The notes under the pieces: generated by a model | Databases searched by the model: none | Told to the model about the DNA's origin: nothing | The model's input: only the letters and a program-made list of their open reading frames with translations | Source: Aurantiochytrium sp. KH105 | Taxonomy: Eukaryota > Sar > Bigyra > Thraustochytrida > Thraustochytriidae | Assembly (NCBI GenBank): GCA_003116975.1 | Contig: BGKB01000167.1 | Span: 80,317 to 144,316, forward strand | Direction of reading: 5' to 3' | DNA length: 64,000 nucleotides | Translations under genes and position numbers: made by a program | Shown here: piece after piece, positions 30,101-38,500 of the stretch | Numbering within the stretch: the stretch's first letter is position 1 | Layout: each line of letters begins with the position of its first letter

Positions 30101-30250
30101 CGTGGCAAACGCTATGCGTGTCTCGGATTCAAGATGGTCAAGAGCGCGCTGCGCAAATACGAGCAGTTGGCAACGGCGCGTCTTTCCCGCGGCGACAAGA
30201 TTCCCACCCTCAAGCAGACGGACATCAACAAGGTCCTCGCAAGCAACTAA
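27188..30250 (+). CDS. SEC15: Exocyst complex subunit Sec15 (EXOC6)
   Basis: The protein has 1,020 residues (human EXOC6 has about 804). After a Ser/Gly-rich start, the N-terminal Sec15 pattern is clear: LDEYVLQKEDELRGLCNFHFGEFSKGIEDISQLKRYSSDLRRQI, corresponding to the family's IRNHDKEIEKMCNFHFQ..F..SI.EL block, followed by MSKRAYFEALQSIDLVREV. Further on, EEAIAFYKENRLPQASLQSMMP and the C-terminal helical bundle match the family layout. Two low-complexity inserts occur near residues 285-320 and 625-760 (Ser-rich, Gly-rich). Sec15 is the exocyst effector that binds Rab GTPases (Sec4/Rab11) and tethers secretory vesicles to the plasma membrane. The ATG at 27188 is the first ATG in frame. Confidence 0.85.
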   Translation: MDAARGSRRASRSGSADLGESSKQTGEGGGGSSSSSVAAGVDLKLGGDASVLVANLVGSDDAVVPTVRSVLERGWGEGFSRSLDEYVLQKEDELRGLCNFHFGEFSKGIEDISQLKRYSSDLRRQISEMDRALQDKGAKVLETSEMLLRFYRIQRHLRVTRQELRRASSCVALVRRARAQMSKRAYFEALQSIDLVREVIHGKDVHRLLSLHEGREPLDVDLGQEGDSRFSLALERWIPRVIDKIKLDVNGALTEWFVTARDRAGDVGARALRLVREGGRAAAVARLRRTSSGATASTSQSKLAPGGSSSPAGRRYVRKESFRTRTSSDALLQWEHRDQARLQGPDIAEICLAAENVSLAPVYQFMDIQKYLGTEEEAIAFYKENRLPQASLQSMMPVDLRKLEKGQFRRHAVLLLQRMTGFLVIEGVVSRSLNLIAPFEIAAIWETMLDTLVPLVRDELRSQGAAKDPTSNLDLIRLLMDMAALLGKSGAKTDGMRGDTDASHRTTHMLDASRLVAACYDVRLEVGSSLADACGDTLQSLVADDNYAIFDPQRLEEGDPVRLAGQHLMQLAAETSGNGGGVAAGEPNFSAMVPKACAEVIACMSQAFQLGRQLGGSLVTKDIPSAQHENTMLSTSSSSSSSPKSPTLSPKSSKASSIRRVFTSKSSHGAGANGQEASSGVKNGNGLSSERNGTAAVSGGSPRSPKGSGHLEQAAENAAAVIATAATNVGGNEDDAQQSQVDAVSPTVAVHSAVEIACRALLMLYVRAQAVVLDSNTSPEILCQCSSNLEHLDRARALFEGHARQMAKIDGDYSFAGPCDKFADLLRETQPRVVDALRDRVDAIMSSGAVDNWTPQEVPREPHVFVSDAVQYLEVMLAPTSCLRLLPDAQRQVAQFTALIRIADSVLELLTGDEVEAINALSVHQTKLDLDLLKDLASKTDVPAQEVLLTLEQMVDLLRSGNLQEFLRPETRGKRYACLGFKMVKSALRKYEQLATARLSRGDKIPTLKQTDINKVLASN

Positions 30251-30629
30251 CGACACGTGTGAAGAGGGGCTGCAGCATGTCAAGCATGTCAAGTAGGCAG
30301 ACAGGCAATGTGAAGGCACACGTGAAGCCAACCAACCAAATCAAGCAAATCCAGAAGGGCAACATAAAAGAAGCAAAAAGAAGGAATGTGCTGGTGCTTC
30401 TTTCTTGCTTGCTTTCTCTCTCTCTCTTTTCGACGACCACAGCTGAGCATCAGGACAAGGTTTGCAGGACAGGCCCAAAGGGATAGGGCGTCAGCAAAGA
30501 CCAAGAAAAAAGGGATAAATAGACGAACGGACGAGGAGGGGGAGAGAGGGAGGAAGGAAAGAAAGTGTAATTTGTAGGTGGTAAAAGGCAAAGCTCAGTT
30601 GAATACGAAAAGAAACACTTTCTTTCTTT
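30251..30629. other. Convergent intergenic between SEC15 and eS28
   Basis: A 379-base spacer lies between converging genes. It contains purine-rich and CT-rich runs (for example around 30400-30430) and presumably both polyadenylation regions. No gene was recognised. Confidence 0.5.
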
Positions 30630-31313
30630 TTAACGCAGTCGCCGGGCCTCGCGCTCCCACTCGAGGAGGGTCAGGACATCACCCTCGCGGACAGGGCCCT
30701 TGACGTTGCGGATAATGCTGCGTGGGTCATCGTCGAGGAACTCGACGCGGACCTGCGTCACGTTACCGGTGGCGCCGGTGCGGCTGAGCACGCGGGTAAC
30801 GCGCGCCAGCATAACAGCCTGGGTGGCGGAGGTGGGGGCGTCAGCCTGTACATTTATTGTTCACATTACGTCACGTCAAAGTAAGAGCAGCAGATGATAA
30901 GTTAGTCCTCCTGTTCGAGAATCTTCAGCCAAAATTATGGGAACACCCGAATGATGGATGGATGGAATGAATGATGGCGAGATAGTGACAAGAGCTCATC
31001 ACATAACTCCGCGCGTTTCTCTTGGCAAAGCAAAGAAGGCAATCCATTCCATCCAATCGTTCCTCCGCTCCTCCACCCTCGCTCCCTCGCGCTTGGTTGG
31101 GCGGTGGTTGTCGAGCTCTCTCTCGATGGTTGCCCGCTCGCTGGCCACACGTCCCCGTCTCCCTCCATCCCTTCATCGCTCGCGGCCACGAGGACGAAGG
31201 AGTCGCCGAGCCGGAGCGCGCGGTCCTCCGAAGAAACCCGCGGCGCCGGGCCGCGGTCTCCTCGCCGCGCTTCGCGCCCCGCGCCGCGCGGGTCGTGCGC
31301 GTCCACGTACCAT
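30630..31313 (-). CDS. RPS28: 40S ribosomal protein eS28, two exons; exon 1 is the ATG alone (inferred)
   Basis: The main exon (30845 to 30630) encodes [20 protein letters not shown], the diagnostic [20 protein letters not shown] and the end [10 protein letters not shown]; this is unmistakably eS28. The frame has no start at the right place: an internal ATG would lose the N-terminal strand. Upstream, the exon is preceded by a TACAG acceptor. The sequence CGAGACC-ATG-GTACGT at about 31320-31305 gives a start codon followed at once by a consensus donor. Splicing 31310 to 30846 out (465 bases, phase 0) gives a 72-residue protein, the expected length. Introns next to the start codon are common in eukaryotic ribosomal protein genes. 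One conserved-site oddity is Trp in place of the usual Ser in [11 protein letters not shown]. eS28 sits near the mRNA exit on the small subunit. Confidence 0.85.
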
Positions 31314-31427
31314 GGTCTCGAGCGAGTGGTTGCCTGCGTATGAAGCGACTCTGCCCTGCTCGCTCTGCTTGGCCGCTTGCTTGCTTGGCGCTCTCGCTCG
31401 TGGCCTCTAGTCTGCGGCGCGCATACT

Positions 31428-31594
31428 GCACTTGCGGCGCGCCATTCTGCACTTGCGCGCGGCGCCGGGGGCCCTTGCCGCCGCGGCTATAGCCCACTTG
31501 CGCCGCCGCCGCGGGGCCTGCCGCACTTGCGCGCCGCCATTCCGCACTTGCGCGGGCCCATTCCGCACTTCCCGCCGCGCATAGCCCACTTGCG
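31428..31594 (-). repeat. Array of CACTTGCG elements (CGCAAGTG on the eS28 strand) upstream of eS28
   Basis: CACTTGCG occurs six times (31429, 31450, 31495, 31524, 31545, 31587), with a seventh degenerate copy at about 31566. The copies sit in two longer repeated contexts: one with CCATTCYGCACTTGCG and one with ATAGCCCACTTGCGCCGCC. The array lies 115-281 bases upstream of the eS28 start codon. Confidence 0.75.
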
Positions 31595-31835
31595 CCGCCG
31601 CCCGCCCCTCTCGCGCCGCCCGCCACACGATCTTCCTCCACTGCGCGCGCCCCTCCCGCGCTGCCCCGCGCAACCCGCTCCCCCCTCGCTCCTGTCTCCT
31701 CCGCCTCCACTACCACCGCACCACTGACTCTCCCGCCCCTATTACTCCGCCTTTCCTGCCCCCAGTGGTGCCCGTCGCGAAACCCTAGTTTGCTCGCCCT
31801 TCCCGCGGCGGCGAAACTGGCCTCTCTTCCAGGAT

Positions 31836-31907
31836 ATCACGGCCCTCCTCTGCGCTCGCTGGCGCGCGAGCGAGCGAGCTGCCAGCCTGTAAGGCAAGGG
31901 CCGTGAT
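31836..31907. repeat. Inverted repeat with 11-base perfect arms
   Basis: The arms are ATCACGGCCCT at 31836-31846 and its exact reverse complement at 31897-31907. The 50-base loop itself contains a GCTCGC...GCGAGC inner stem, so the sequence could fold into a nested hairpin. It lies between eS28 and BiP. Confidence 0.7.
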
Positions 31908-31929
31908 TACCGGACCCGATGGCACGCCA

Positions 31930-31941
31930 ATAGTATACTAT
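31930..31941. repeat. Perfect 12-base palindrome ATAGTATACTAT
   Basis: This AT-rich palindrome lies in a strongly GC-rich setting, 22 bases after the inverted repeat at 31836-31907. Its role is unknown. Confidence 0.6.
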
Positions 31942-32227
31942 GCGCGCGCCGCGCGTGGCGCGTCCATTCACGGACGCAGAGAAAAGGAGGTACTTGGCAG
32001 GAACTCATTTTTCATTTTTCATTTTTATTTTTATTGTCTGTTTTTTTCCAGGGAAAGAGAGAAAGGAGAGCGAGCTCACTCGGAGCTCCAACCGTCTGTC
32101 TGTCTGCTTGCTGTCTGTGTCTGCTCTGCGAGGGAGGGAGAGAGGGACTGGCCGGAGACAGCGCGGCGATGACCTGGCACCTCTGCTACTACCTGGCTCA
32201 TCGCGCGAGGCCGTCCGCGGCCGCTTG

Positions 32228-32228
<1 letters not shown>

Positions 32229-32258
<30 letters not shown>
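32229..32258. repeat. (GCT)10 trinucleotide repeat
   Basis: About ten copies of GCT lie roughly 770 bases upstream of the BiP start codon. They make a poly-Leu run in an open frame that I consider non-coding. Confidence 0.9.
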
Positions 32259-32259
<1 letters not shown>

Positions 32260-32533
32260 GCGGCGAGCTGGCCATGGTGGCTGCTGGCTGGCCGCCCCGG
32301 CGGGGTCGCCGCCTTCGAAGTTGGAGTTGAAGGTGAAGTCGAAGAGGCGAGGGTTTTGAAAATCGGTTTGAATCCGAGCGCAGAGAAGGGAAAAGCACAA
32401 GCAAGAACTCAAGCGAGAACCCGGCGCGGGATCGAGCACGAGCTCGCGCCGCGACGCAGCTTCTTCGCGTCGCGTCGCATTGCATCGCATCCATCGCGTC
32501 GCATCGCATCCATCGCTTGGCTTCGCTCGACCG

Positions 32534-32541
32534 GCACGTCA
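32534..32541. promoter_or_regulatory. Possible unfolded-protein-response-like element (GCACGTCA)
   Basis: On the minus strand this reads TGACGTGC, one base from the TGACGTGG/A core bound by ER-stress bZIP factors. It lies 484 bases upstream of the BiP start codon, inside a CCGG...CCGG-flanked segment. With a single copy and an eight-base motif the match could be chance. Confidence 0.25.
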
Positions 32542-33024
32542 GCCGGCCGGTCGTACGCGCGTCCGCGCCCGCCCCATCTATCTGCCGTCACAGGCTGGCA
32601 GGAGGCAGGGAGGCAGGGAGGCAGGGAGGATTCTGGAAAGAAGCGAAGGCTCTCGAAAAGAGAGGGGACGGAGCCCAGGCTGGCACCGGCCCTGCACAGG
32701 CTGGCACCTGCCGGCTTTCCAGGTTGTCTCGGAAGGGAGCCGAGAGAGAGGCAGAGGCAGGCAGAGGCAGGCAGGCAGGGAGGCAGTCCCCCGACCCCGA
32801 GGCGCCAGACCCGAATCACGCGGAGGCAGTCGCCGCCACCAACGTCCGGTCGCCCGACCGACCAACCGCCCGCGCACGCTCGCTCGCAAGACACGCTTGT
32901 ACGCACGCACGCGCACCCGCTCGCCCGCTCGCACGCGCACGCACGCTCGCACGCAGCGGCGGCTGCTCGGCATTGTATCCTGCCAGGGCCGGTCAACGGC
33001 CGAGGGAAAGAAGGACAAGGAAAG

Positions 33025-35016
33025 ATGGGCCGCTTCGCGAAGTCGCTCGTGCTGCTGACGGCCGTGCTGGCCGTGATCGGAGGCGTCCGCGCCGAAGAGG
33101 ACAAGTCCGAGGCCAAGACCGTGGTCGGCATCGATCTGGGCACCAGCACATCGTGTGTCGGTGTCTTTCACAAGGGACGTGTTGAGATCCTCGCCAACGA
33201 CCAGGGTAACCGCATCACCCCCTCGTACGTGAGCTGGACCGAGTCCGGCGAGCGCCTCGTCGGTGACTCGGCCAAGAACCTGGCGTCGCTCAGGCCCGAG
33301 GCCACCGTCTACGATGTCAAGCGCCTCATCGGTCGTGACTACAACTCCAAGGAAGTCCAGGCCGACAAGAAGCTCGTCCCCTACAACATCATCAACAAGG
33401 GCGGCAAGCCCTTTGTTGAAGTCGAAATCAACGGTGAGAAGAAGGAGTTTGCCCCCGAGGAGATCTCCGCCATGGTTCTCCAGAAGATGAAGGGCATCGC
33501 CGAGGGCTTCCTCAGTGAGGAGGTCAACCACGCCGTCGTCACCGTTCCTGCCTACTTTAACGATGCCCAGCGCCAGGCCACCAAGGACGCCGGCATCATC
33601 GCCGGCCTCAAGGTCGAGCGCATCATCAACGAGCCCACCGCCGCCGCCATTGCCTACGGCCTCGACAAGCAGGACGAGGGCGAGAAGACCATTCTCGTCT
33701 TTGACCTCGGTGGCGGTACCTTTGATGTCACCCTTCTCTCCATCGATGCCGGCGTCTTTGAGGTCCAGGCCACCAACGGTGACACCCATCTCGGTGGTGA
33801 GGACTTTGATCAGCGCATCATGAAGTACTTTATCAAGCGCTTCAAGAAGCAGCACGACATCGACATTACCAAGGACAAGCGCGCGCTCCAGAAGCTCCGC
33901 CGCGAGGTCGAGCGCGTCAAGCGCTCGCTGTCCACGCAGCACCAGGCTCGCCTCGAGATCGAGGCCCTCGCCGAGGGCATTGACTTCTCCGAGACCCTCA
34001 CCCGCGCTCGCTTCGAGGAGCTCAACCTCGATCTCTTCAAGAAGACCCTCGTCCCCGTCGGCAAGGTTCTCCAGGACGCCGGCGTCAAGAAGAATGAAGT
34101 CGATGAGGTCGTTCTCGTCGGTGGCTCCACCCGCATTCCCCGCGTCCAGCAGCTGCTCAAGGACTTCTTCAACGGCAAGGAGCCCTCCAAGGGTATTAAC
34201 CCGGACGAGGCCGTCGCCTATGGTGCCGCTGTCCAGGGTGGCATCCTCGGTGGCAAGGACACCAGCTCGGAGATTCTTCTGCTCGATGTTGCCCCGCTCT
34301 CGCTCGGTATTGAGACCGTTGGTGGTGTCATGACCAAGCTCATCAACCGCAACTCGGTCATCCCCGCCCGCAAGTCTCAGGTCTTCTCCACCTACACTGA
34401 CAACCAGCCGGCCGTCAGTATCCAGGTCTTTGAGGGTGAGCGCGCCATGACCAAGGACAACCACCCTCTTGGCAAGTTTGAGCTTTCTGGCATCCCCCCT
34501 GCCCCTCGCGGTGTCCCTCAGATTGAGGTCACCTTTGCCGTCGATGCCAACTCCATCCTCAACGTTCAGGCCGAGGAGAAGGGTACCGGCAAGAAGGAGC
34601 AGATTGTTATCACTGCCGAGAAGGGTCGCCTCAGCGAGGAGGAGATCGAGCGCATGGTCCAGGAGGCCGAGGAGAACGCCGAGGCTGACAAGATCCTCAA
34701 GGAGCGCATCGACCTCAAGAACAGCTTTGAGGGCCTTTTGTACTCTACCAAGGCCAGCCTTAACGACGAAGACAAGGGTGTGCGCGACAAGCTTTCCGAG
34801 GATCAGGTCGAGGAGCTCGAGACTGCCATCTCGGAGAACATCGACTGGCTCGACGAGAATCAGGAGGCCGATCTCGACGAGCTCAAGGAGAAGAAGGAGG
34901 AGTTCGAGCAGCTCGTCCAGCCTATCATGGCATCCATCTACCAGCAGGCCGGCGGTGACGCTGGTGGCGATGATGACTTTGATGACGACGACTTTGATGA
35001 CCACGATGAGCTCTAA
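33025..35016 (+). CDS. BIP: ER luminal HSP70 chaperone BiP/GRP78
   Basis: The protein has 663 residues. The signal peptide ([16 protein letters not shown]) has a likely cleavage after Ala23. The nucleotide-binding domain has all HSP70 signatures: [28 protein letters not shown] and [20 protein letters not shown]. The substrate-binding domain follows (for example the [20 protein letters not shown] block), then the helical lid, an acidic Asp-rich tail and the C-terminal HDEL retrieval signal. BiP folds secretory proteins, gates the translocon and senses ER stress. Codons end almost only in C or G, as expected for a highly expressed gene. The ATG at 33025 starts the signal peptide directly; the open frame upstream to 32227 is leader. 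The first HSP70 signature reads GTSTSC where most family members have GTTYSC. Confidence 0.98.
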   Translation: MGRFAKSLVLLTAVLAVIGGVRAEEDKSEAKTVVGIDLGTSTSCVGVFHKGRVEILANDQGNRITPSYVSWTESGERLVGDSAKNLASLRPEATVYDVKRLIGRDYNSKEVQADKKLVPYNIINKGGKPFVEVEINGEKKEFAPEEISAMVLQKMKGIAEGFLSEEVNHAVVTVPAYFNDAQRQATKDAGIIAGLKVERIINEPTAAAIAYGLDKQDEGEKTILVFDLGGGTFDVTLLSIDAGVFEVQATNGDTHLGGEDFDQRIMKYFIKRFKKQHDIDITKDKRALQKLRREVERVKRSLSTQHQARLEIEALAEGIDFSETLTRARFEELNLDLFKKTLVPVGKVLQDAGVKKNEVDEVVLVGGSTRIPRVQQLLKDFFNGKEPSKGINPDEAVAYGAAVQGGILGGKDTSSEILLLDVAPLSLGIETVGGVMTKLINRNSVIPARKSQVFSTYTDNQPAVSIQVFEGERAMTKDNHPLGKFELSGIPPAPRGVPQIEVTFAVDANSILNVQAEEKGTGKKEQIVITAEKGRLSEEEIERMVQEAEENAEADKILKERIDLKNSFEGLLYSTKASLNDEDKGVRDKLSEDQVEELETAISENIDWLDENQEADLDELKEKKEEFEQLVQPIMASIYQQAGGDAGGDDDFDDDDFDDHDEL

Positions 35017-35502
35017 GTGAGAGCTTTTCCAAGCGTCTCAAATTGTGTCTTTTTACTCCTTTTATCTTCTTCTTCTTCTTATTTGTCTCCCTTCATCATC
35101 GTCTTCAACGCTTCCTCGATCACTCATTCGCTCGTTCGTTTGTCGCAGGCGTGTCTAGAGATGATATGAGACTGTACGTGAAGGAGAAAGCCAGGTGGAA
35201 CCAATCTTTCACCGCCACCATCAACAACAGCCAAAAAAAAATTACCAAGAAAATTATAAAATTGGGATCGAGCGAGGACGATCTTCAATTGTCAAAAGAG
35301 AACCGGGATTGATGTGATGACATGACATGACATGGGCCGTGCTCCTTTGTGGCGTTCCCCCAACGTAGTTCTTTTCCGTCGTATCCATCTATCTATCCAT
35401 CGATCACCTCTTTTGTCTCTTCGCCAATTTTATGGCGTATATAGCAAGAGTTCTCTCATGTTCACATACAGAACCCCAAACAAAGAAAATAACAACACAT
35501 TT
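35017..35502. other. Convergent intergenic between BiP and the App1-type gene
   Basis: A 486-base, AT-richer spacer lies between converging genes, with a CTT-rich stretch after the BiP stop and a short gatgacatgacatgacatg repeat near 35314-35332. It probably holds both 3' untranslated regions. No gene was recognised. Confidence 0.55.
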
Positions 35503-38500
35503 TCATAAACTGAATGGTTTGGTCAATACGGGAAGCGTCGACTTGACAGCCTCGAGGGCTCCAGCGGCGAGCGTTTGCCCTTGTTGGCCCTCTTCTTCCT
35601 CTCCCATGTCTTCAATATCGCCGTCGTCGTCTCCGCAGTGGCCGCTGCCCACGTCCGGGGTCCCGATCCATGAAAAGGCCGTGTGCCCCGGAGGAATTTG
35701 TACAAGAGTTCCACTTGAATCGACACCAACGCAGCTTCCTTGCGTCGCGCTTTGGATCTCTTGATTCGCTGCGAGACCTTCGTCATCAACATCCCTGCTC
35801 AAACATTCCTCTTCCGCCTTCTTGCCCTCAATCAGAGGACCGCTGTCGCTCTCTGACGCTTGATTGAGATTGCTCTCGTCATCTGGTGAAGCTGACACGG
35901 TCGGGATATCCTCCCTTTCCGCCACGCCCTCCTCATCATCAGCAGCATCCGCATCCTCGTCCTCGTTCTTGTCCTTCTCAGCAGCGATGACGGCGGCATC
36001 AGCTGCAGTGGCAGCTGCGTCGGTGTGATTGCCATCGTCGCTGTCTTCCGCAATCGCCTCGGATCCTTCATCATCGCCGTCGACGTCGTCTCCTTCAAAG
36101 TCGCCAAAGGTTGCCTCCACGGTGCCACCAAGCCAAGAGAACTCCGTATGACCCGGAGGAATTCCAACCGTAGCATGGGGCACATTCTGCCATGACGAGT
36201 CTGAGCTCGCGCGCACGTGCGTTTCACCGCCCTTGGACGCTCCGTCGGCACCATCCTCAGACTCTGGCGAGTCTGTCTTGGGATAGTGAATGATGTTGGT
36301 GATAAAGGACAAAATGCTAGACTTGAACGAGCCCGACGAGCCCGCAGCGTTTCGATCGCCTCCTGACATGCTACCTCCTTCAGGCGAAAGAAGACTACCC
36401 GCAGATCTTTGCAACAACGAACCAGCGGACGAGGTATCCCGCAGGCTCGGCCGATTCACAAGATAGGCCATGAGCGAGGTGCCATTGGAAATGGCTACTG
36501 CATACACACTGTCCTCTTCGCGGAAGGCGACCACAACGCCCGGTCCAAAGGGCGTGATCACCTGAGTGCCAACTGGAATGGCCGGTCCGGCGTGCGGGGA
36601 CCCGCCGCCGAGCAGGAGTCGCGGCACGTGAATGTAGGCTCGTCCGTATGGGAGCGCAATCACAAAGAAACCATCTGGACGCACCTCCAGTACCTCGCCT
36701 GTACCCAAGCCATTCGTGTCCACAGTGTCGCCAACACGAATCCCATACGCCTCATCAAGCGCACTAAGGTAGGTATCTGACGAGGTACCCGATGTTGCCG
36801 TCACCAAAGAGCACAACGACACCAGACTGTCGGAACTCGGAAGTGTAGTTGTTGCAGTAGGGGCATTGCTCGAAAGCACCGAGGCTGCCAGGCCTTGCGA
36901 AAAACCGCCACGCTGCATGACGGAAAAAGGAAGCTTGAGCAGCTCCCAGTTTTTGGAAATCAATTCACGAGCCTTTTGCAGGGGGCTCTGATCCAGTTGT
37001 AAAAGACTTGCCGCGCTCATGGCGTCGCGCGTAGAGGCCTCCTCGTCCAAAGTCACGCACTCTATGGGAATGTACGCGCGAGATGCCCACAACAAACGGA
37101 GCTCCAGCATACCCGAGTCGCGCACCTTGAGAACAAGACCTTGGCCATAGGGTGTGCTTACCACAGACCCATGCTCAATATCTCGCTTGGAGGGCGATGC
37201 CGCCTTGTTGGTGATGCTGCTACCTGCGTCCGACTTGTTGTCGGCGCTTGGCTCTCCACCTCGCGTAAAGAGAGTTTTCATCAGACCATACAGACGTCTT
37301 GGGTACGAGCCTTCGTTCACCATGGCGCGTGCACGTTCTTCAAAAAGCTTGGCGTTCCACATGAGGAGCGAATCCTCACTAAAATACGCAAGGGCATTCA
37401 TGGAAGGGATTGCAGTCACATAAATGCTGTCGCTTTCCCTAAAATACAGCACCACTGTGTCGCCAAAAGGGGTCTTGACTCGTGTTCCGAGTTCCAAAAT
37501 CACCTCCGATTCGTTCTCCTTATCGATCGTGTCCGTGGGGGCAGGAGTGGCAGGGGTGGAAGGAGAAATCGGTCTGGCCGTTGCATCGACTGCGTGCTCA
37601 AAGGCGCCGCAAGCGTTTTCGTCCGACGAATCAATGCTCAAGGTGCGACCAGAGAACTTCTTTGAGACAGTTGCGTCGTCATCAGCGGCAACAGCAGCAT
37701 CAGCAGCAGCATTGACAAGGTCTTCTGAAGCCTCGTTGCGCACACTTTCGAGCTCCGGGCTTGCAACGCTGTCTTCGTCAGCGTCATTAGCATCAATATG
37801 CTCAATCGATTGTTCGAGAAGATTCGATGATGCAGACGCACGTCGATCGCTTGTGTCGGACCGCTTCGACTCCCGCGCGTGCCATCTGTCGTCCTCGTCA
37901 ATGAGCACGCCGTCTTCTTCACATCCTCCCACCCTTTGAAAGTCTTCTTGCTCGGCAAACGTATCGGTTTCGCCAGCACTGCTGTCTGGAGAACCCAAGT
38001 TGCGCGGCGTCGCGAGCGGCGTGGGTCCCTGCAATACTCTTTGCACGGGAATTGCTTCGTCGAGCAGCGCTGGTTCCGACTTTGGCTTTTCGGTAGAGAT
38101 CGGGCGCGTTCCCGAGGCAGCCGAGGAAGGTCGCGATGGAGTCCTTTTCACAGAAAGCAGAGTCGCGTCCGATTGCGTGTCAAAGATGCTAGGCCGCCGT
38201 GGCGTACGCGTCTCGGTGCTCGAGCGTTTGCGCAGACTCACCGCCCTATCCTTCTTGCCCGGATAAAACATGACCGGCATGAGGAAGGAGGAAAACGGAT
38301 CAAGATGACGCGGCTTGTCCACCTTGTAGAGTGAAGCCGTAAAGGCCTCACGGACAGTCCTGTCGTTGGGTAGCTGAAGGTCTTCAGGGCGGGAGATGGA
38401 TGATGATGAGCGCGATGAGCGACCACGCGTGAGCGAATCCGTGAGCTGCGAGAGATTCTCCGTTCGCGAACGCGGGCGAAAGAGACGGCGCTGGACATCT

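Larger units (their letters stand above)
31314..33024. other. Divergent 1.7-kb regulatory region between eS28 and BiP
   Basis: This region holds the promoters of two highly expressed genes. Features listed separately are a CACTTGCG array, an 11-base inverted repeat, a 12-base palindrome and a GCT trinucleotide array. A single AAACCCTAG (31780-31788) resembles the plant telo-box, but one copy could be chance. A GCACGTCA element (32534-32541, minus strand TGACGTGC) resembles the unfolded-protein-response element core. The part nearest BiP carries many cgcacg/gcaggcagg short repeats. Open frames here are low complexity. Confidence 0.55.

Noticed and set aside
32578-35004. 808-residue open frame on the minus strand opposite BiP
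   Set aside because: Leu/Val/Asp-rich mirror of strongly biased codons; the plus strand is unambiguous BiP.
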